Assembly: GCA_037127315.1 (NCBI GenBank)
Contig: JBBBDQ010001270.1
Location: 2,997,001-3,061,000 of the forward strand
DNA: 64,000 nucleotides
Direction: 5' to 3'
Source: Ascarosepion bandense
Taxonomy: Eukaryota > Mollusca > Cephalopoda > Sepiida > Sepiidae
This document shows positions 33,730 to 44,129 of this stretch, piece after piece. A program made the translations under genes and the position numbers. Position 1 is the first letter of the stretch; each line of letters starts with the position of its first letter. The notes under the pieces are model-generated. The model searched no databases. It had not been told where the DNA came from and was given only the letters and a program-made list of their open reading frames with translations.

Positions 33730-34140
33730 ATCTCTGAATATATACCAGCAACGGACCATATGTAGCAGCATCATTCTAGTTCCGGATGAATTTTAGACTT
33801 ATAGATATGTCAGAGAGATTAAAGAAAAGAAATTGTATAGTACGACACAATGATTTAAAATTTTTGGCAGCAAAACGAGTAAGAGATCCTGTGTAGTCTT
33901 TCTACTCTGCCGAGAATGTTAACCCGAAAAGGAGTAACAAGCCACTCCTGTCGGTTAGCATAAGCATTTTTTATGAACGGAACTTATAAAATAAAAAAAA
34001 AAAACCTTTTTGCAGCTGACCTAAGAATTGATTGAATATAGTCTTTTCACTTCATGTCGGCCGTGAATGTTAACCCGAGCAGGTGCAAAGAGTCACACTC
34101 CTGGAGGCGGGTAGCATAAGCATTTGTTATTCTGATGAAC
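33730..34140 (-). pseudogene. LINE-3 RT-domain fragments in tandem
   Basis: Two reversed copies of a segment that reads LHLLGLTFTADMK, then KDYIQSI and RSAAK in translation, the region after the RT palm in jockey/CR1-like LINEs. A CRTIQFL-type continuation is seen at about 33760-33850. The repeated landmark is CCGAGAATGTTAACCCGA / CCGTGAATGTTAACCCGA. Confidence 0.55.
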
Positions 34141-34146
34141 TTGTTC

Positions 34147-34590
34147 ATTAATAAAAAAAATAAAAATAAAATAAAATAAAAATAAAATAAAATAAAATTA
34201 AAAATTAAAAATTAAAAATTAAAATTAAAATTAAAATTAAAATTAAAAATTAAAAAATAAAAAATAAAAAATAAAATAAAAAATAAAATAAAATAAAATA
34301 AAATAAATAAAAAATAAAATAAAATAAAATTAAAAATAAAATTAAAAAATAAAATAAAAAATAAAATTTCAAAAATAAAATAAAAAAAATTTAAAAATAA
34401 AATTAAAAAATAAAATAAAAAATAAAATAAAATAAAAAAATAAAATTTAAAAAATAAAATAAAAAAAATAAAAAAATAAAAAATAAAAAATAAAATTAAA
34501 AATAAAATTAAAAAAAAATAAAATTAAAAAAAAAAATAAAATAAATAAAAAATAAAATAAAATAAATAAAATAAAATAAAATAATTTTTT
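34147..34590. repeat. A/T-only low-complexity block
   Basis: 444 bp of AAAAT/AAAATT-type units containing a single C (34370) and no G. It sits between two LINE-3 fragments of the same orientation. Confidence 0.95.
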
Positions 34591-34665
34591 GGAACTGACC
34601 TAGCAATGCATTCAATGTAGTCTTTCCACTTCATGTTGGCCGAGAATATAAACTCCAGAATGTTT
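34591..34665 (-). pseudogene. LINE-3 RT fragment
   Basis: GGAACTGACCTAGCAATGCA and CACTTCATGTTGGCCGAGAA match the LINE-3 segment at 34000-34080. Confidence 0.5.
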
Positions 34666-35412
34666 AAGAGCATTAACCATGCTGATGAAAAGCACAAAAA
34701 GGTCTCTCAGATGATTAATCGTTTTGTCTTAGAGAGGTTAAAATTACTAATTCATTCTATATACCCAGTCAACAACAGCCTATAGGTCTTTTTGAGATCA
34801 GGATTTTCCTGTCATATTTATTTTAAACCATTAATCTTATTCTTAAGTCAATAACAATATAATTTAATTTTGAACATTATTCTGGTTTACAAGTCAATAA
34901 ATACTGCATTTGTTGTTATCTAATACCCTGAAGTATTTCATACAAATTATATTGACTGGAACTTAAAATTTTTCAATCTTTTCTTATATATATATATATC
35001 CCTAAGTGAACAATCTAATCTTATTTGTTCCATTGTAGTACAGTATAAAGTGCTCGATAGGTAAACCCAGAGCTTATAAAATTCAAAATAATAACTAAAT
35101 AGACTCTGTAAGTATGTAGGCTGTAAATTTATACTAAGATAAACCTTAAAAAAAAAACCACTGTGTTGACATACTGACAGAACCTAATTCCGTTATAATC
35201 CGGTGCACTGAGGCGTCGGATAAATGGCGAGAAAAAAAGAAAGCCGCGGAACAAGAACAAAACATTCAATACTCCGCAGTAAAGAAAAAAAACCCAAACG
35301 GAACCAACCACAAGAAAAAGTGCTCGATACAAAGTACAAAAGATATACAAAAGTAGAGCAAAGACACACGAAAAAAATCTAAAGTGAGCCAAAACCTACC
35401 GCGGTTTCACAC

Positions 35413-35470
<58 letters not shown>

Positions 35471-36540
35471 TTTTCAGCCATTTTTAAGCGATCGACACAT
35501 TAGTAAACAAAAATTTTAATTCTCGGTTATAAAAATCTTGCAAAAATAAAATATACATCCGTGACACGTTATTTTTGAAAATTTAGTAAATTTAATGTTA
35601 AATTAATCTGATTTACATAAGTATTAATTATTTATTATATTATTTATACGACATTTAGAATAAAGCTTTCTTAGACACACTGTTCAACTTTCTACCGTAT
35701 GTGTTGACATACTGACATATCCGTGATCAGATAAGTGTAAGGGCGATCACAAGTGACAATTGTATAATTTTTCCTGTAAAAGGAAGAAACTCTAAAATAC
35801 ATGACATTTTAATTTACATACAGAAAGTACCATTCAAAAATTATGAAAATTCTCTTAAAATTTCATTTATCAAAAAAGCTATGAGAAGATAAGATCCTTA
35901 ATTTATATTATCAAAGTAATTATCAACTTAAAAAATTAAAAGACGTCGTTGTTAGATTGCATTATTCGGCTTATTTTTGGAACAGATTTTAGAAAATAGA
36001 GGCAATATTTTTTCAAGAAAATACAGGATTTACATTTTCCAACTAGTCCTGCGTTTAACTAATAAAACCAGTTTTCCAAAGAAAATTTAATTTCTTAAAA
36101 TTTCATGAATTTACGTGATTGGGTAACTAATGCAAGATAAAAAATTTTAACCAAGACTTAAAAAAAAAAAACATTTTTCCTCAAATAATTTTATTCATTT
36201 GTGAATAAGTCCTGAAAGCTTCATTAAAATCCGACAATTATTTGATTTTTGCAAGAATTTCCAATTAATGTGTTTGTCACCGGGAAAAAAACAAAAGCAA
36301 ACTAAGTCATGTAATATTACATTTTCCATTGTAAACTAACGATTTAGCTGCCCACTAACTCAAATCAAAACAAGAGTTTTTTTTACCAGAATGTTTAATG
36401 TGTTAGGAGGGGTTAAAACATTTAAAAAATAATAAAATACTCTGATCTTTCATCTTGATAAAAGAAACATTTTGATAGCAAATTTCGTTTTTATTAATTC
36501 TGGGGTCTTTTTTTTTTTCATACTATACATTTTTACCGCG
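34666..36540. other. unassigned AT-rich DNA, longest stretch without a recognised element
   Basis: It contains a TA array at 35414-35465 and two patches sharing GTTGACATACTGACA (35165 and 35705). A minus-strand frame at 35129-35392 is hydrophobic and has no recognisable domain. No splice structure could be established. Confidence 0.4.
35414..35465. repeat. (TA)n microsatellite
   Basis: About 26 TA units. Confidence 0.95.
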
Positions 36541-36890
36541 ATTTAGTAGAGATACCTACTTCAGAAGGTAGTACTACCCTAGGTCAAGAGAACAGCTACT
36601 GGAAGGTCCTGTGTCTGGAAACAGAACTTTGCATTCTGCTACACAAACAGGAGAACCTAGTCATGACCGTCAGACGATTTCTGTGACTACATCACACCAG
36701 ATTTCAAACCTTGCTTGTGCGCAGCACAGTTGGGCAAGGGACCATCGAAATTCATTGTAACACCAAAGATGAACATCCAGAAGAGTTGCAGGAGATCATA
36801 AAGTTTATATATGTGTTTTTTTTTATAAGCGTCTTAAGGTCAGTGTTATTTTCATATTGGCGTAATTTAAACTATATACATCGCACTAAT
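36541..36890 (+). other. possible decayed coding sequence, unidentified
   Basis: Higher complexity and GC than its surroundings. Plus-strand frames carry RDLVEIPTSEGSTTLGQENS and, in another frame, VRSTVGQGTIEIHCNTKDEH. Neither matches a family I know. It could be an old retroelement or an exon remnant. Confidence 0.25.
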
Positions 36891-36896
36891 ATATAT

Positions 36897-37130
36897 CAGT
36901 TAAGTGACATACGTGATACACGCTTTGGGCGATCATGTCTCGAAATAGACATGACTGACTGGGCAGAAGATTATCGAGCAGTAGCTTAGCATGGTTTTCT
37001 GCGGTAGACTGGTTGCCAGCAAAGGCTAGAGAACCCTACCTGTTTTATTCTCGAGCCCATAATTGGAGGGAAGAGATGAATTAATACCTTTCCGAAGGTT
37101 ATTTGGGCATGTGAAGGAATTCAAACTCAG
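36897..37130 (-). mobile_element. SINE-A copy, head missing
   Basis: Tail CAGTTAAGTGACATACGTGA to body GGTATT-like end and GAAGGAATTCAAACTC. Confidence 0.85.
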
Positions 37131-37142
37131 CACTTTTACTCA

Positions 37143-37146
37143 TATT

Positions 37147-37180
<34 letters not shown>

Positions 37181-37182
37181 TT
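37143..37182. repeat. (TA)n(CA)n microsatellite
   Basis: TA run followed by CACACACA. Confidence 0.93.
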
Positions 37183-37730
37183 TAAATAAGGTAGACCTTT
37201 CAGCCAACACATTTTTAAAGGTACTCGTTGGCGTTAATGAAATACAGGACACGAAAATTACTTACAGAAGGGAAAGTTGGAACACGTTTAAAAGTATAAT
37301 TTTAATAAAAAATAAAGTGTGGGGGGGGGGGTTAAACACACCATTCCAAAAGTATAACTCACATTCCTTCCAACAATCGTAAGGAGCAAATGAAATGCTC
37401 TGTCTGCACAGACTAGGCTGATGGGTCTTAAAATAAACAGCCTCCAAAACACGTAAGTGATGGGCCGAGCGGGCACTGTAAGAAAACCAAATGTCTTCAT
37501 AGCCAGAGACGCAGTCTTGATTTTCAAGTAAATGTCCAATAGCCGATTCTTGAACAGTCTGAGTTGTTCTTACGGACCGTCTAGGACTACCCGAACGAAC
37601 ATTTGCTGGAACGTGCTGTGCTACTCACGTCTCCAACCTCAGATTGTTTCATTCCATGTACACCGCTTCACCTCACTATTTGTATTTATAAACAGAATTT
37701 CTGCGAAAACAGGACAATCTATCTTCAGTG

Positions 37731-38039
37731 GGGATGTGCGTTGTGGTACAGTGGATATCGGCTCGGAACGAGAAACCGGGGAGCCGAGTTCGAATTCCAG
37801 TTGAATCCATTGTATTCACTTACGCCCATATACCCTTGGGAAAGGTATTAATCCGTCTCTTCCTTCCAGGTATGGGTTAAATAGCAGGACAGACTGGGTT
37901 CTATAGCCTTGTTCGGCAACCAGTCTACCGTAGAAAGCAACGGCAACCTACTGCGGGATAATCTTCTGCCCAGTCAGTCATGTCTCTTTCGAGACATGAC
38001 CGCCCAAGCGTGTATCACGTATGGCATTTAACTGACTGA
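37731..38039 (+). mobile_element. full-length SINE-A inside the PLE, 12-bp TSD
   Basis: CTATCTTCAGTG (37719-37730) and CTATCTTTAGTG (38040-38051) flank it, with one mismatch. It splits the PLE frame in the segment reading PSFTKDRLSCF on the minus strand. Confidence 0.93.
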
Positions 38040-38249
38040 CTATCTTTAGTGAAAGAAGGAAACAATCCAGTTTGAAATAGTACGCAACTTAACTGAAAAG
38101 TAACACGACGAAACACATGCCGAAACTAATCATGAACTGACACTTTCTAGTAAGACATGGTAATTTTAAATTGGACAACGACTAGGTTCGTAGACAACTG
38201 GTTCTTTAAAACATCTGATTTGCCTAGCAATCACACGTTTAATAAGATT

Positions 38250-38495
38250 ACAATGTTTATTAGTGTAAAACTACACAAATTGTGGCACAAGGCCGAAAAA
38301 GGGAAGGGGTAGAGGGTGGTCTTCAGTTAACTCTCCTATACCTAGACTAAACATTATCACAACCCATTCACTCATTACAATTTGCTCAATCACCAAAAGA
38401 ACCCATCCATCATACACCACATATTTACGAGGGACTCCTAAAAACGGGGAAAACCCATGACGATAAGAATGTATTTATATACGATATAAAATTTA
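38250..38495 (-). mobile_element. repeat B inside the PLE, 15-bp TSD
   Basis: ACGTTTAATAAGATT (38235-38249) and ACGTTTAATAACATT (38496-38510) flank a 246-bp element. On the minus strand it ends TTTTTCGGCCTTGTGCCACA, then AATTTGTG and an AATAAA-like end. The PLE reading resumes on both sides with the duplicated target coding for a VIKR/LIKR segment. Confidence 0.88.
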
Positions 38496-38965
38496 ACGTT
38501 TAATAACATTATGTTAAGAGTTACCTTCAAAAATACTTAAATTGGCGAATTGACTACTTACACGGGGGAAAGTAATCATAAGAGCACGATGAACAAGAGT
38601 CAAACCTATTTTTCGGAAAACGAACGAGCTCCAATTGGTATATAATCCAGTGAATGTGAGTTTACGAAAAACGCTAGTCACGAATACCCAGTCCCTACGC
38701 TTTACTAGGGCATTCAAAAATGGAGAGACCCCTGTCTTTCGCTACCAGCATAATAAACTTACAGGGGGATATGACTTTAGTTGTACCAGATAATTGGCAT
38801 CACTAGCATAATTAAAAATTTAGAACGTATCGTCGACATAAACGCTCAAAATGGCCAACGAAAATATTGGCTAGAACCGGACCCAAAGGGCCGTCCATCG
38901 CAACGCCCTCTGTCTGAACGTAGACATGCCATCAAGATGGAATTCAGCACCTGTAACTAAACGCA

Positions 38966-39917
38966 TACATAAAAAAAAAAAAAAAAAAATTGTATCTTTT
39001 CGATAAGTTTGTCGTGCGTGTAAATTATCAACGAGTTAACTAAGTTTGAAAAGTTACGCTAATTAAAAGGGACAAGTGTAAATGAGTCAATTTCAATAGA
39101 TGTTCCAAGCCACGCGCTTTTCTGTTATATTAATCATCAGGGGCCATCTTTAAGTACTTTATCAGCGTGTCCAGCTTTTAAGGAGAAGGGTCAAGTTTTA
39201 ATCCTTAAAATTGCTTTCGTTGATATCGGAGAAGGGGGAATGAATGTTGGTATTAAAAGGAATATTAAGATCTACTGAACATCAGTAAGTCTTTGAACCA
39301 GACAACTGGAGCTTGAGGATAGTCAGTTCACTTGCTATATGAGGATTAAAAAATAATTTCTGTGAAGAGAGCAGAGGCTATCGAATCAATTGACTTTAAA
39401 TGCAAAGTGTTTAAGTTAAGAATAACGTGATGTGTTTCAATATTCCTCCAATATTATCAGTGCTGAAATTTGGTTTCGAAGCGAAGAGTTGTAAGGCGAG
39501 ATTGTTTCATTAATGAGCAGGTATTTGTATAAACAATTTAACAGATGATTATGCTCAAGTTAAAAGGCAGAAACTTATTTTTAGAATTAAAGTCATTTAA
39601 ATTATTTGTATGACAAACTGTAACGGCTTCGTTGGTAAACGTTTGAAAGAAACGTTCGTGATCAAAATAACTCAGGTTAAAAGTATCTAAAATATATATT
39701 AGTCTGAAAGGGGTTGGGAAAAAAATTAAATAGTGTCCCGGGATGTATTGCATGTATTTTCAAACTCCGAAGAATAGAATTTCATATTTAAAAAACAGGC
39801 GATCTTCAGCAGTTTTAAGCTAATACTGTCTAGAGAACTTCTAGGAAGTTATTTCAAGTCATAGGTTATTCAATTACGAATAAATAATCGAGAATAGCTC
39901 AAGACCAGCATAATCTT
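38966..39917. other. unassigned DNA between PLE and the host-like gene
   Basis: It includes a 19-base A-run near 38971. The minus-strand frame 39538-39753 has no recognisable domain. It could hold the 5' part of the PLE or the 3' UTR of the gene at 39918, but no AATAAA is visible on the minus strand within ~300 bp of the stop. Confidence 0.35.
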
Positions 39918-40439
39918 TTAAGCAGAAGATCCGTTTAACTTCTCAGCGATATTATAAAACCTCTGGTTTGTTAACATTCCTTCGATAAACGATCGTTCCT
40001 GGTAGAATCGAAATGCTGCTTCTCCGGGTACAATTCGAGTTGCCAAAATCGTTCTACTGGTACGCGGCCTGAAAAACAGGAAGACGACAACACTTCCAAC
40101 CAAGCTCCATACGACAACAAACAGAACCGAAATGCTATCGATCCCTTCGGTTAAAATTGCGAAAGGCAAGGTTAGTATGAAGGCCATACAGCAACAGAAG
40201 AAGACTATATCGGAAACAAACATCAAAGGCACGTCAGACCATTCCACCGCGATATCGTATCTGATACTTGTAGGTAGCTTGAACTGTTCTCCAGGAACAA
40301 TTTCGTAATAAACCGGCGTTGACACGTCTTCGTACCGAATGTGGATGAGAAAAGGTATAGAACTTTCGTTATCTATTGTGAAATAGTGGTTAAAGGATGA
40401 TTGGAAGACTTCATCCTGTCGCGTCGCCCGAGTGACCAT
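39918..40439 (-). CDS. putative two-helix membrane protein, function unknown
   Basis: This is the only frame in the window that looks like host coding: 173 codons, complex amino-acid composition, higher GC than its surroundings, no internal repeat of TE origin. Hydrophobic segments at about residues 72-95 (MFVSDIVFFCCCMAFILTLP region) and 103-123 (SISVLFVVVWSLVGSVVVFL) predict two membrane helices joined by a short loop. The IVPGE motif occurs twice, at residues 47-51 and 136-140, on either side of the helix pair, hinting at a duplicated flanking unit. The ATG has A at -3 and G at +4, a good animal start context. No signal peptide is obvious. It could be a single-exon gene, one exon of a larger gene, or an intact retrocopy. 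I do not recognise the family. Confidence 0.55.
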   Translation of the reverse strand: MVTRATRQDEVFQSSFNHYFTIDNESSIPFLIHIRYEDVSTPVYYEIVPGEQFKLPTSIRYDIAVEWSDVPLMFVSDIVFFCCCMAFILTLPFAILTEGIDSISVLFVVVWSLVGSVVVFLFFRPRTSRTILATRIVPGEAAFRFYQERSFIEGMLTNQRFYNIAEKLNGSSA

Positions 40440-40651
40440 TATTCTATTAGTTTTCTTTCCCCTTCCTTTCGTTAAAAATATAAAACTTGCTTCTTCAGGT
40501 GGTCACATATCTTTTAACATTTTTAGAATTTCACACATGCTAATTAGGGAAGAGTTCATTCCTAACAAAAAAAAGAAACTACTGTTCAGATCAAATAATA
40601 AAAACTGACACAAACAACTCGATAAATGTCACAGAATTAAATCAAGCGAAT

Positions 40652-41625
40652 GCTTCTACGTCTTCTATATGTCACGTTCCTTTCAGGATATAGGTGGTCA
40701 TGACTCTCCACAACTTTCTCTTTCCTGTGACTCTTAGCAGTTGTTCTCCCTTTGCGCCCGCCCGACGTTCTTTCATCCATTCATTAAAGTATGTCTGGCT
40801 CACTGCTTTTATCGCTACCCGTATGTCTTTTTCGCTCACCCTGCCTCGTGAGGGTTAAGTTTTCCAATTTCTTTTTCCTCATTATGTCCCCAAGAAATGT
40901 CAGCTAAATTTTCCTGATTCTGAATAAAAGTATTCTTTCTGTTGCCATTTTCTTTAAGACTTCATTATTTCTTACTCGTTCCGTATCAGTATTCTTCTAT
41001 AGAATGACATTGCTACTATGTATGTGCGTTGTGGTGCTGTGGATATCGGAGAGCAGAGTTCGAATTCCAGTTAAATTAGTTGCATTCATTTACACACAAA
41101 TATCATTGGAAAAGGTATTAATCCGTCTTTTCCCTCCAGCTATGGGTTAAAGAACATAACATAACATAACAGATTTGGGTCTATAGCCTTAATTGGCAAC
41201 CAATCTACTACACAAAATGATGGCAACCTACCGCGGGAAAATCTTCTGCTCTTTCAAAACATGATCATCCAAGTGTGTATCACGTATGGCACTTAACTAA
41301 CTGACTATTTTTCCCCATCCGTGGGGAGATTGTCCAAAATTCACTAATATATAAAAGGATGCATACCACATAGTAATCCAACCTTTTTTTATGTGTTGCT
41401 AACATTTTTCCGTTTGTCAGTACTTAGCTTTTGGAATGCCTGTTTCCCTAGTCCAATACATACTTCAGGTCTCGGTGTCAGATATTCAATCCTCTTTTTA
41501 AACTCTTTCAATATAGTTGAACTTCTGCACCTGCTTGATGTTTATATGTCCAATTGATAACTAGCATCTTCGGATTTTTCTCTTGCTGATAACCATACAC
41601 TCTGTCTTCTTGCAGTTGTTGGTCT
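40652..41625 (-). pseudogene. LINE-2 relative, decayed, interrupted by SINE-A
   Basis: The left part (40652-41020) corresponds to the LINE-2 C-terminus (CTTTCAGGATATAGGTGGTC for the end, GCTCACC and CAAGAAATGTCAGCT segments). The right part (41310-41625) continues upstream through GAGATTGTCCAAAATTCACT to CTTGCAGTTGTTGG. More diverged than other LINE-2 copies, so older or a sister family. Confidence 0.7.
41021..41308 (+). mobile_element. SINE-A inside LINE-2
   Basis: Head ATGTGCGTTGTGGTGCTGTG, B-box-like GAGTTCGAATTCC, body with TTGGCAACCAATCTACTACA, tail CTTAACTAACTGACTA. ACTAT is present on both outer sides, too short to call a TSD firmly. Confidence 0.85.
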
Positions 41626-41777
41626 ATCTATCAATGGTACACTGTTCATATCTATCTATCTATCTATCTATCATTTTCTTTGTAACTATCGATTAATCCG
41701 GGTTTGTCCTATCTATCGACCTCGATGTCTTCATATCTATCTGAGTCAATTAATCTATCTCATTTTTTTTTCATATC

Positions 41778-42042
41778 GGGGATCCGAGTTCGAATTCCAG
41801 TTGAATCCATTGCATTCACTTACGTACAAATACCCTTAGGAAAGGTATGAATCCGTCTCTTCCCTCCAATTATGAGTTAAATAGCAGGAAAGATTGGGTT
41901 CTATAGCCTTGGCTGGCAACCAATCTACCGCAAAAAGCAATGGCAACCTACTGCGGGATAATCTTCTGCCAAGTCAGTCATGTCTCGAAAGAGAAATGAT
42001 CACCCAAGCGTGTTAAACGTATGGCACTTAACTGACTGACCT
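41778..42042 (+). mobile_element. SINE-A copy, slightly 5'-truncated
   Basis: It begins inside the head (GATCCGAGTTCGAATTCCAG) and ends CACTTAACTGACTGAC. Adjacent to short TCTA arrays. Confidence 0.88.
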
Positions 42043-42084
42043 ACCTATCCATATGAGTAAGTTAATTTATCCCTCTCATTTTGT

Positions 42085-42121
<37 letters not shown>

Positions 42122-42134
42122 TCTCAGTCTACTC

Positions 42135-42174
<40 letters not shown>

Positions 42175-42187
42175 TCTCAGTCTACTC

Positions 42188-42231
<44 letters not shown>

Positions 42232-42247
42232 TCTCAGTCTACTCTTC

Positions 42248-42284
<37 letters not shown>

Positions 42285-42299
42285 ATTCTCAGTCTACTC

Positions 42300-42347
<48 letters not shown>

Positions 42348-42353
42348 TCTCAG

Positions 42354-42395
<42 letters not shown>
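42085..42395. repeat. (TCTA)n array with regular TTCTCAGTCTACTCT spacers
   Basis: Six blocks of 8-12 TCTA units separated by near-identical spacers at about 42120, 42174, 42229, 42285 and 42347. The frames reading [11 protein letters not shown] are not genes. Confidence 0.96.
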
Positions 42396-42396
<1 letters not shown>

Positions 42397-42782
42397 GCTT
42401 GTGCCACTCCTTATACTTAATTTTTGGCCTGATTTAGGTCTTCTAAAGGGAGAGTATAGCAGGAGATGTCAGGTATTTACTGGACCGGTACAGGGAGATG
42501 TGAAGATTATGAGGATTAGGGGGTGGATAGATAACGACTAGAAGAACTTCTACATTTAAATTTTCAGTTGAGTCTCTTCTTGAAGTGGAAGCTTTGTTAG
42601 AACACAAAAAGTGTCATTTGCCAATCTAATATTGTGAGGATTGCGCCCAGCAATAATACATGTCTCTAATCCCCTAGGAAGGTAGCGACGTAGAAAGGAG
42701 AAGACGTATCCTTGTTTAAGCTCTTTCTATTTTGGAATAGCTGCTAAATTTATTTTCTTTTCGAATAACGGTGGTTAGTTCA

Positions 42783-43091
42783 ACTGCAACCTTGAAACTT
42801 TTGAATGTCGTTTGTTATATCTTTGTCTATGAGTGTATCAAATTTGATTAAAATCGGACCACTCCTTCTATAACGCGATTTTTTCGATTATCGATTTTCG
42901 ATATTTATCGGGAGTACCTCGACACAAAACCTAGCTAAGTACACTCGCAGATGCTTATAGTAAAACTGTGTAAATTTTCAAGAAAATCGATTCAGCCGTT
43001 TCGGAGTCTATAGGTAACGGACACACAGACACAGGCACAGACACATATACACGCACACACAGACAAAGTTCCATTTATAAATAAGTTTAGA
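42783..43091 (-). mobile_element. Helitron 5' half (alpha type), 3' end missing
   Basis: Matches the 5' part of 51658-52161. The minus-strand 5' end is TCTAAACTTATTTATAAATG, with host T at 43092. Truncated at nearly the same internal point as the copy at 3978-4272. Confidence 0.75.
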
Positions 43092-43094
43092 TAG

Positions 43095-43655
43095 ATAAAA
43101 AGCAAGACGCGACTGGGTGATTTTTTAAGACTTCTTTGGTTTGTTTAACGTCCTATAAACATCTATTATTTAAAACCGAAACCTGATTCACTTGAAAATA
43201 CATTACTGCAATCATGGCTGTTAGGGTCATCCACAATATAATTAAAATATATATAATTTAATGGGAGTTATTGCGATCAGTGAGTTCCTCGGGACTTCCG
43301 GCAAACCATAGCGACTAGGTCGTAACAATGGCTATTTACATCATTTTTACGCTATTGTCCTCATCGATGCTGTTATTATTGCAACCTTTCTGCAGAATTA
43401 CTGTCATATCCGAATTGGTGCTGTTCCGTTCACACTGTCCAGACTAGTTTTTAAAAGTGATTACGCGGCCTTGTAGATTTTCAACCGAGTTGCATTCCTC
43501 AGTGCTACCAGTGCACACCTTCAAATCTAGGACCAGCCACGTCTTTTGCGTTGTCTGTAAAACTAATGCCTTATTGAAACCTATGAATCTGTTTCGTCTC
43601 TCCCCGGCTATGGGATAAATAGCAGGATAGACATGGGATAAATCACCCCCATTCC
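43095..43655. other. unassigned DNA
   Basis: A short SINE-A-like patch (CCGGCTATGGGATAAATAGC) lies at about 43600-43640. Otherwise nothing recognised. Confidence 0.4.
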
Positions 43656-43659
43656 ATTT

Positions 43660-44035
43660 GTGTTATTTTGATAAGGAGTAAGTTCTGTTCAGCTTTTTAC
43701 CCCACAAATCTGACTTTGTTAAACAAACTCCCAAGAGGATGCTTCTCTGAAAACTACAATATTGCTGTCTTTAAGTCCAGGGTTAATCGATATCTAACCT
43801 AACAGTGACTATTTATATCGCAATTACAATGTCACCAAATTTAATGCAAGAAAATAAAACAAATAAGCGTAGTACGACATTGGTAGCAAGTTCCCATCAA
43901 TTCATAGTTGTACTGGCTAAATTTAGCTGTAAGTTCTATGCTAACAGTTTGCTTTTTCGCTTGTGGAACTCCCTTCCGTCTCCATGTTTCCCAGCCAACT
44001 TTGACGGACTTTACAGAGTTTAAAAGTTCAAACGT
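43660..44035 (+). pseudogene. LINE-1 C-terminal relics
   Basis: A relic near 43750-43800 reads NYNIAVFKSRVNRYLT. A clearer one at 43870-44035 reads VASSHQFIVVLAKFSCKFYA and RLWNSLPSPCFPANFD. Both are the extreme end of LINE-1-type ORF2 without tails. Confidence 0.6.
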
Positions 44036-44129
44036 TTAGAGCAGGGATGTGCATTGTCTCCTCATTTCTTCTGTAAGAAGAAAGTTCTTTTTTGTTCTAA
44101 CATTTTTGCACTCACCCGACTTCCCTATT

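Larger units (their letters stand above)
37320..38965 (-). pseudogene. Penelope-like element, RT plus GIY-YIG, interrupted by two insertions
   Basis: Reading on the minus strand from 38965: TGAEFHLD, then VAMDGPLGPVLANIFVGHFE (RT motif), then in another frame YVDDTF (catalytic box), FRKLTFTGLYTNWSSF and LVHRAL. After repeat B is removed: FKEPVVYEPSRCPI and FRRVTFQLSCV. After SINE-A is removed: VYKYK, LRLETRVAQHVPAN, then LEAVYFKTHQPSLCRQS, the end of a GIY-YIG domain. Stops and frameshifts make it dead. This order (RT, then GIY-YIG) is diagnostic of PLEs. Confidence 0.85.

Noticed and set aside
35224..35382. 52-codon lysine/arginine-rich frame
   Set aside because: Short, low complexity, in A-rich DNA, with no supporting context.
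37603..37851. 82-codon plus-strand frame
   Set aside because: It crosses from antisense PLE into the SINE-A head and resembles readings of other SINE-A copies.
42053..42541. 162-codon frame reading YLSIYLSI
   Set aside because: Translation of the TCTA microsatellite.
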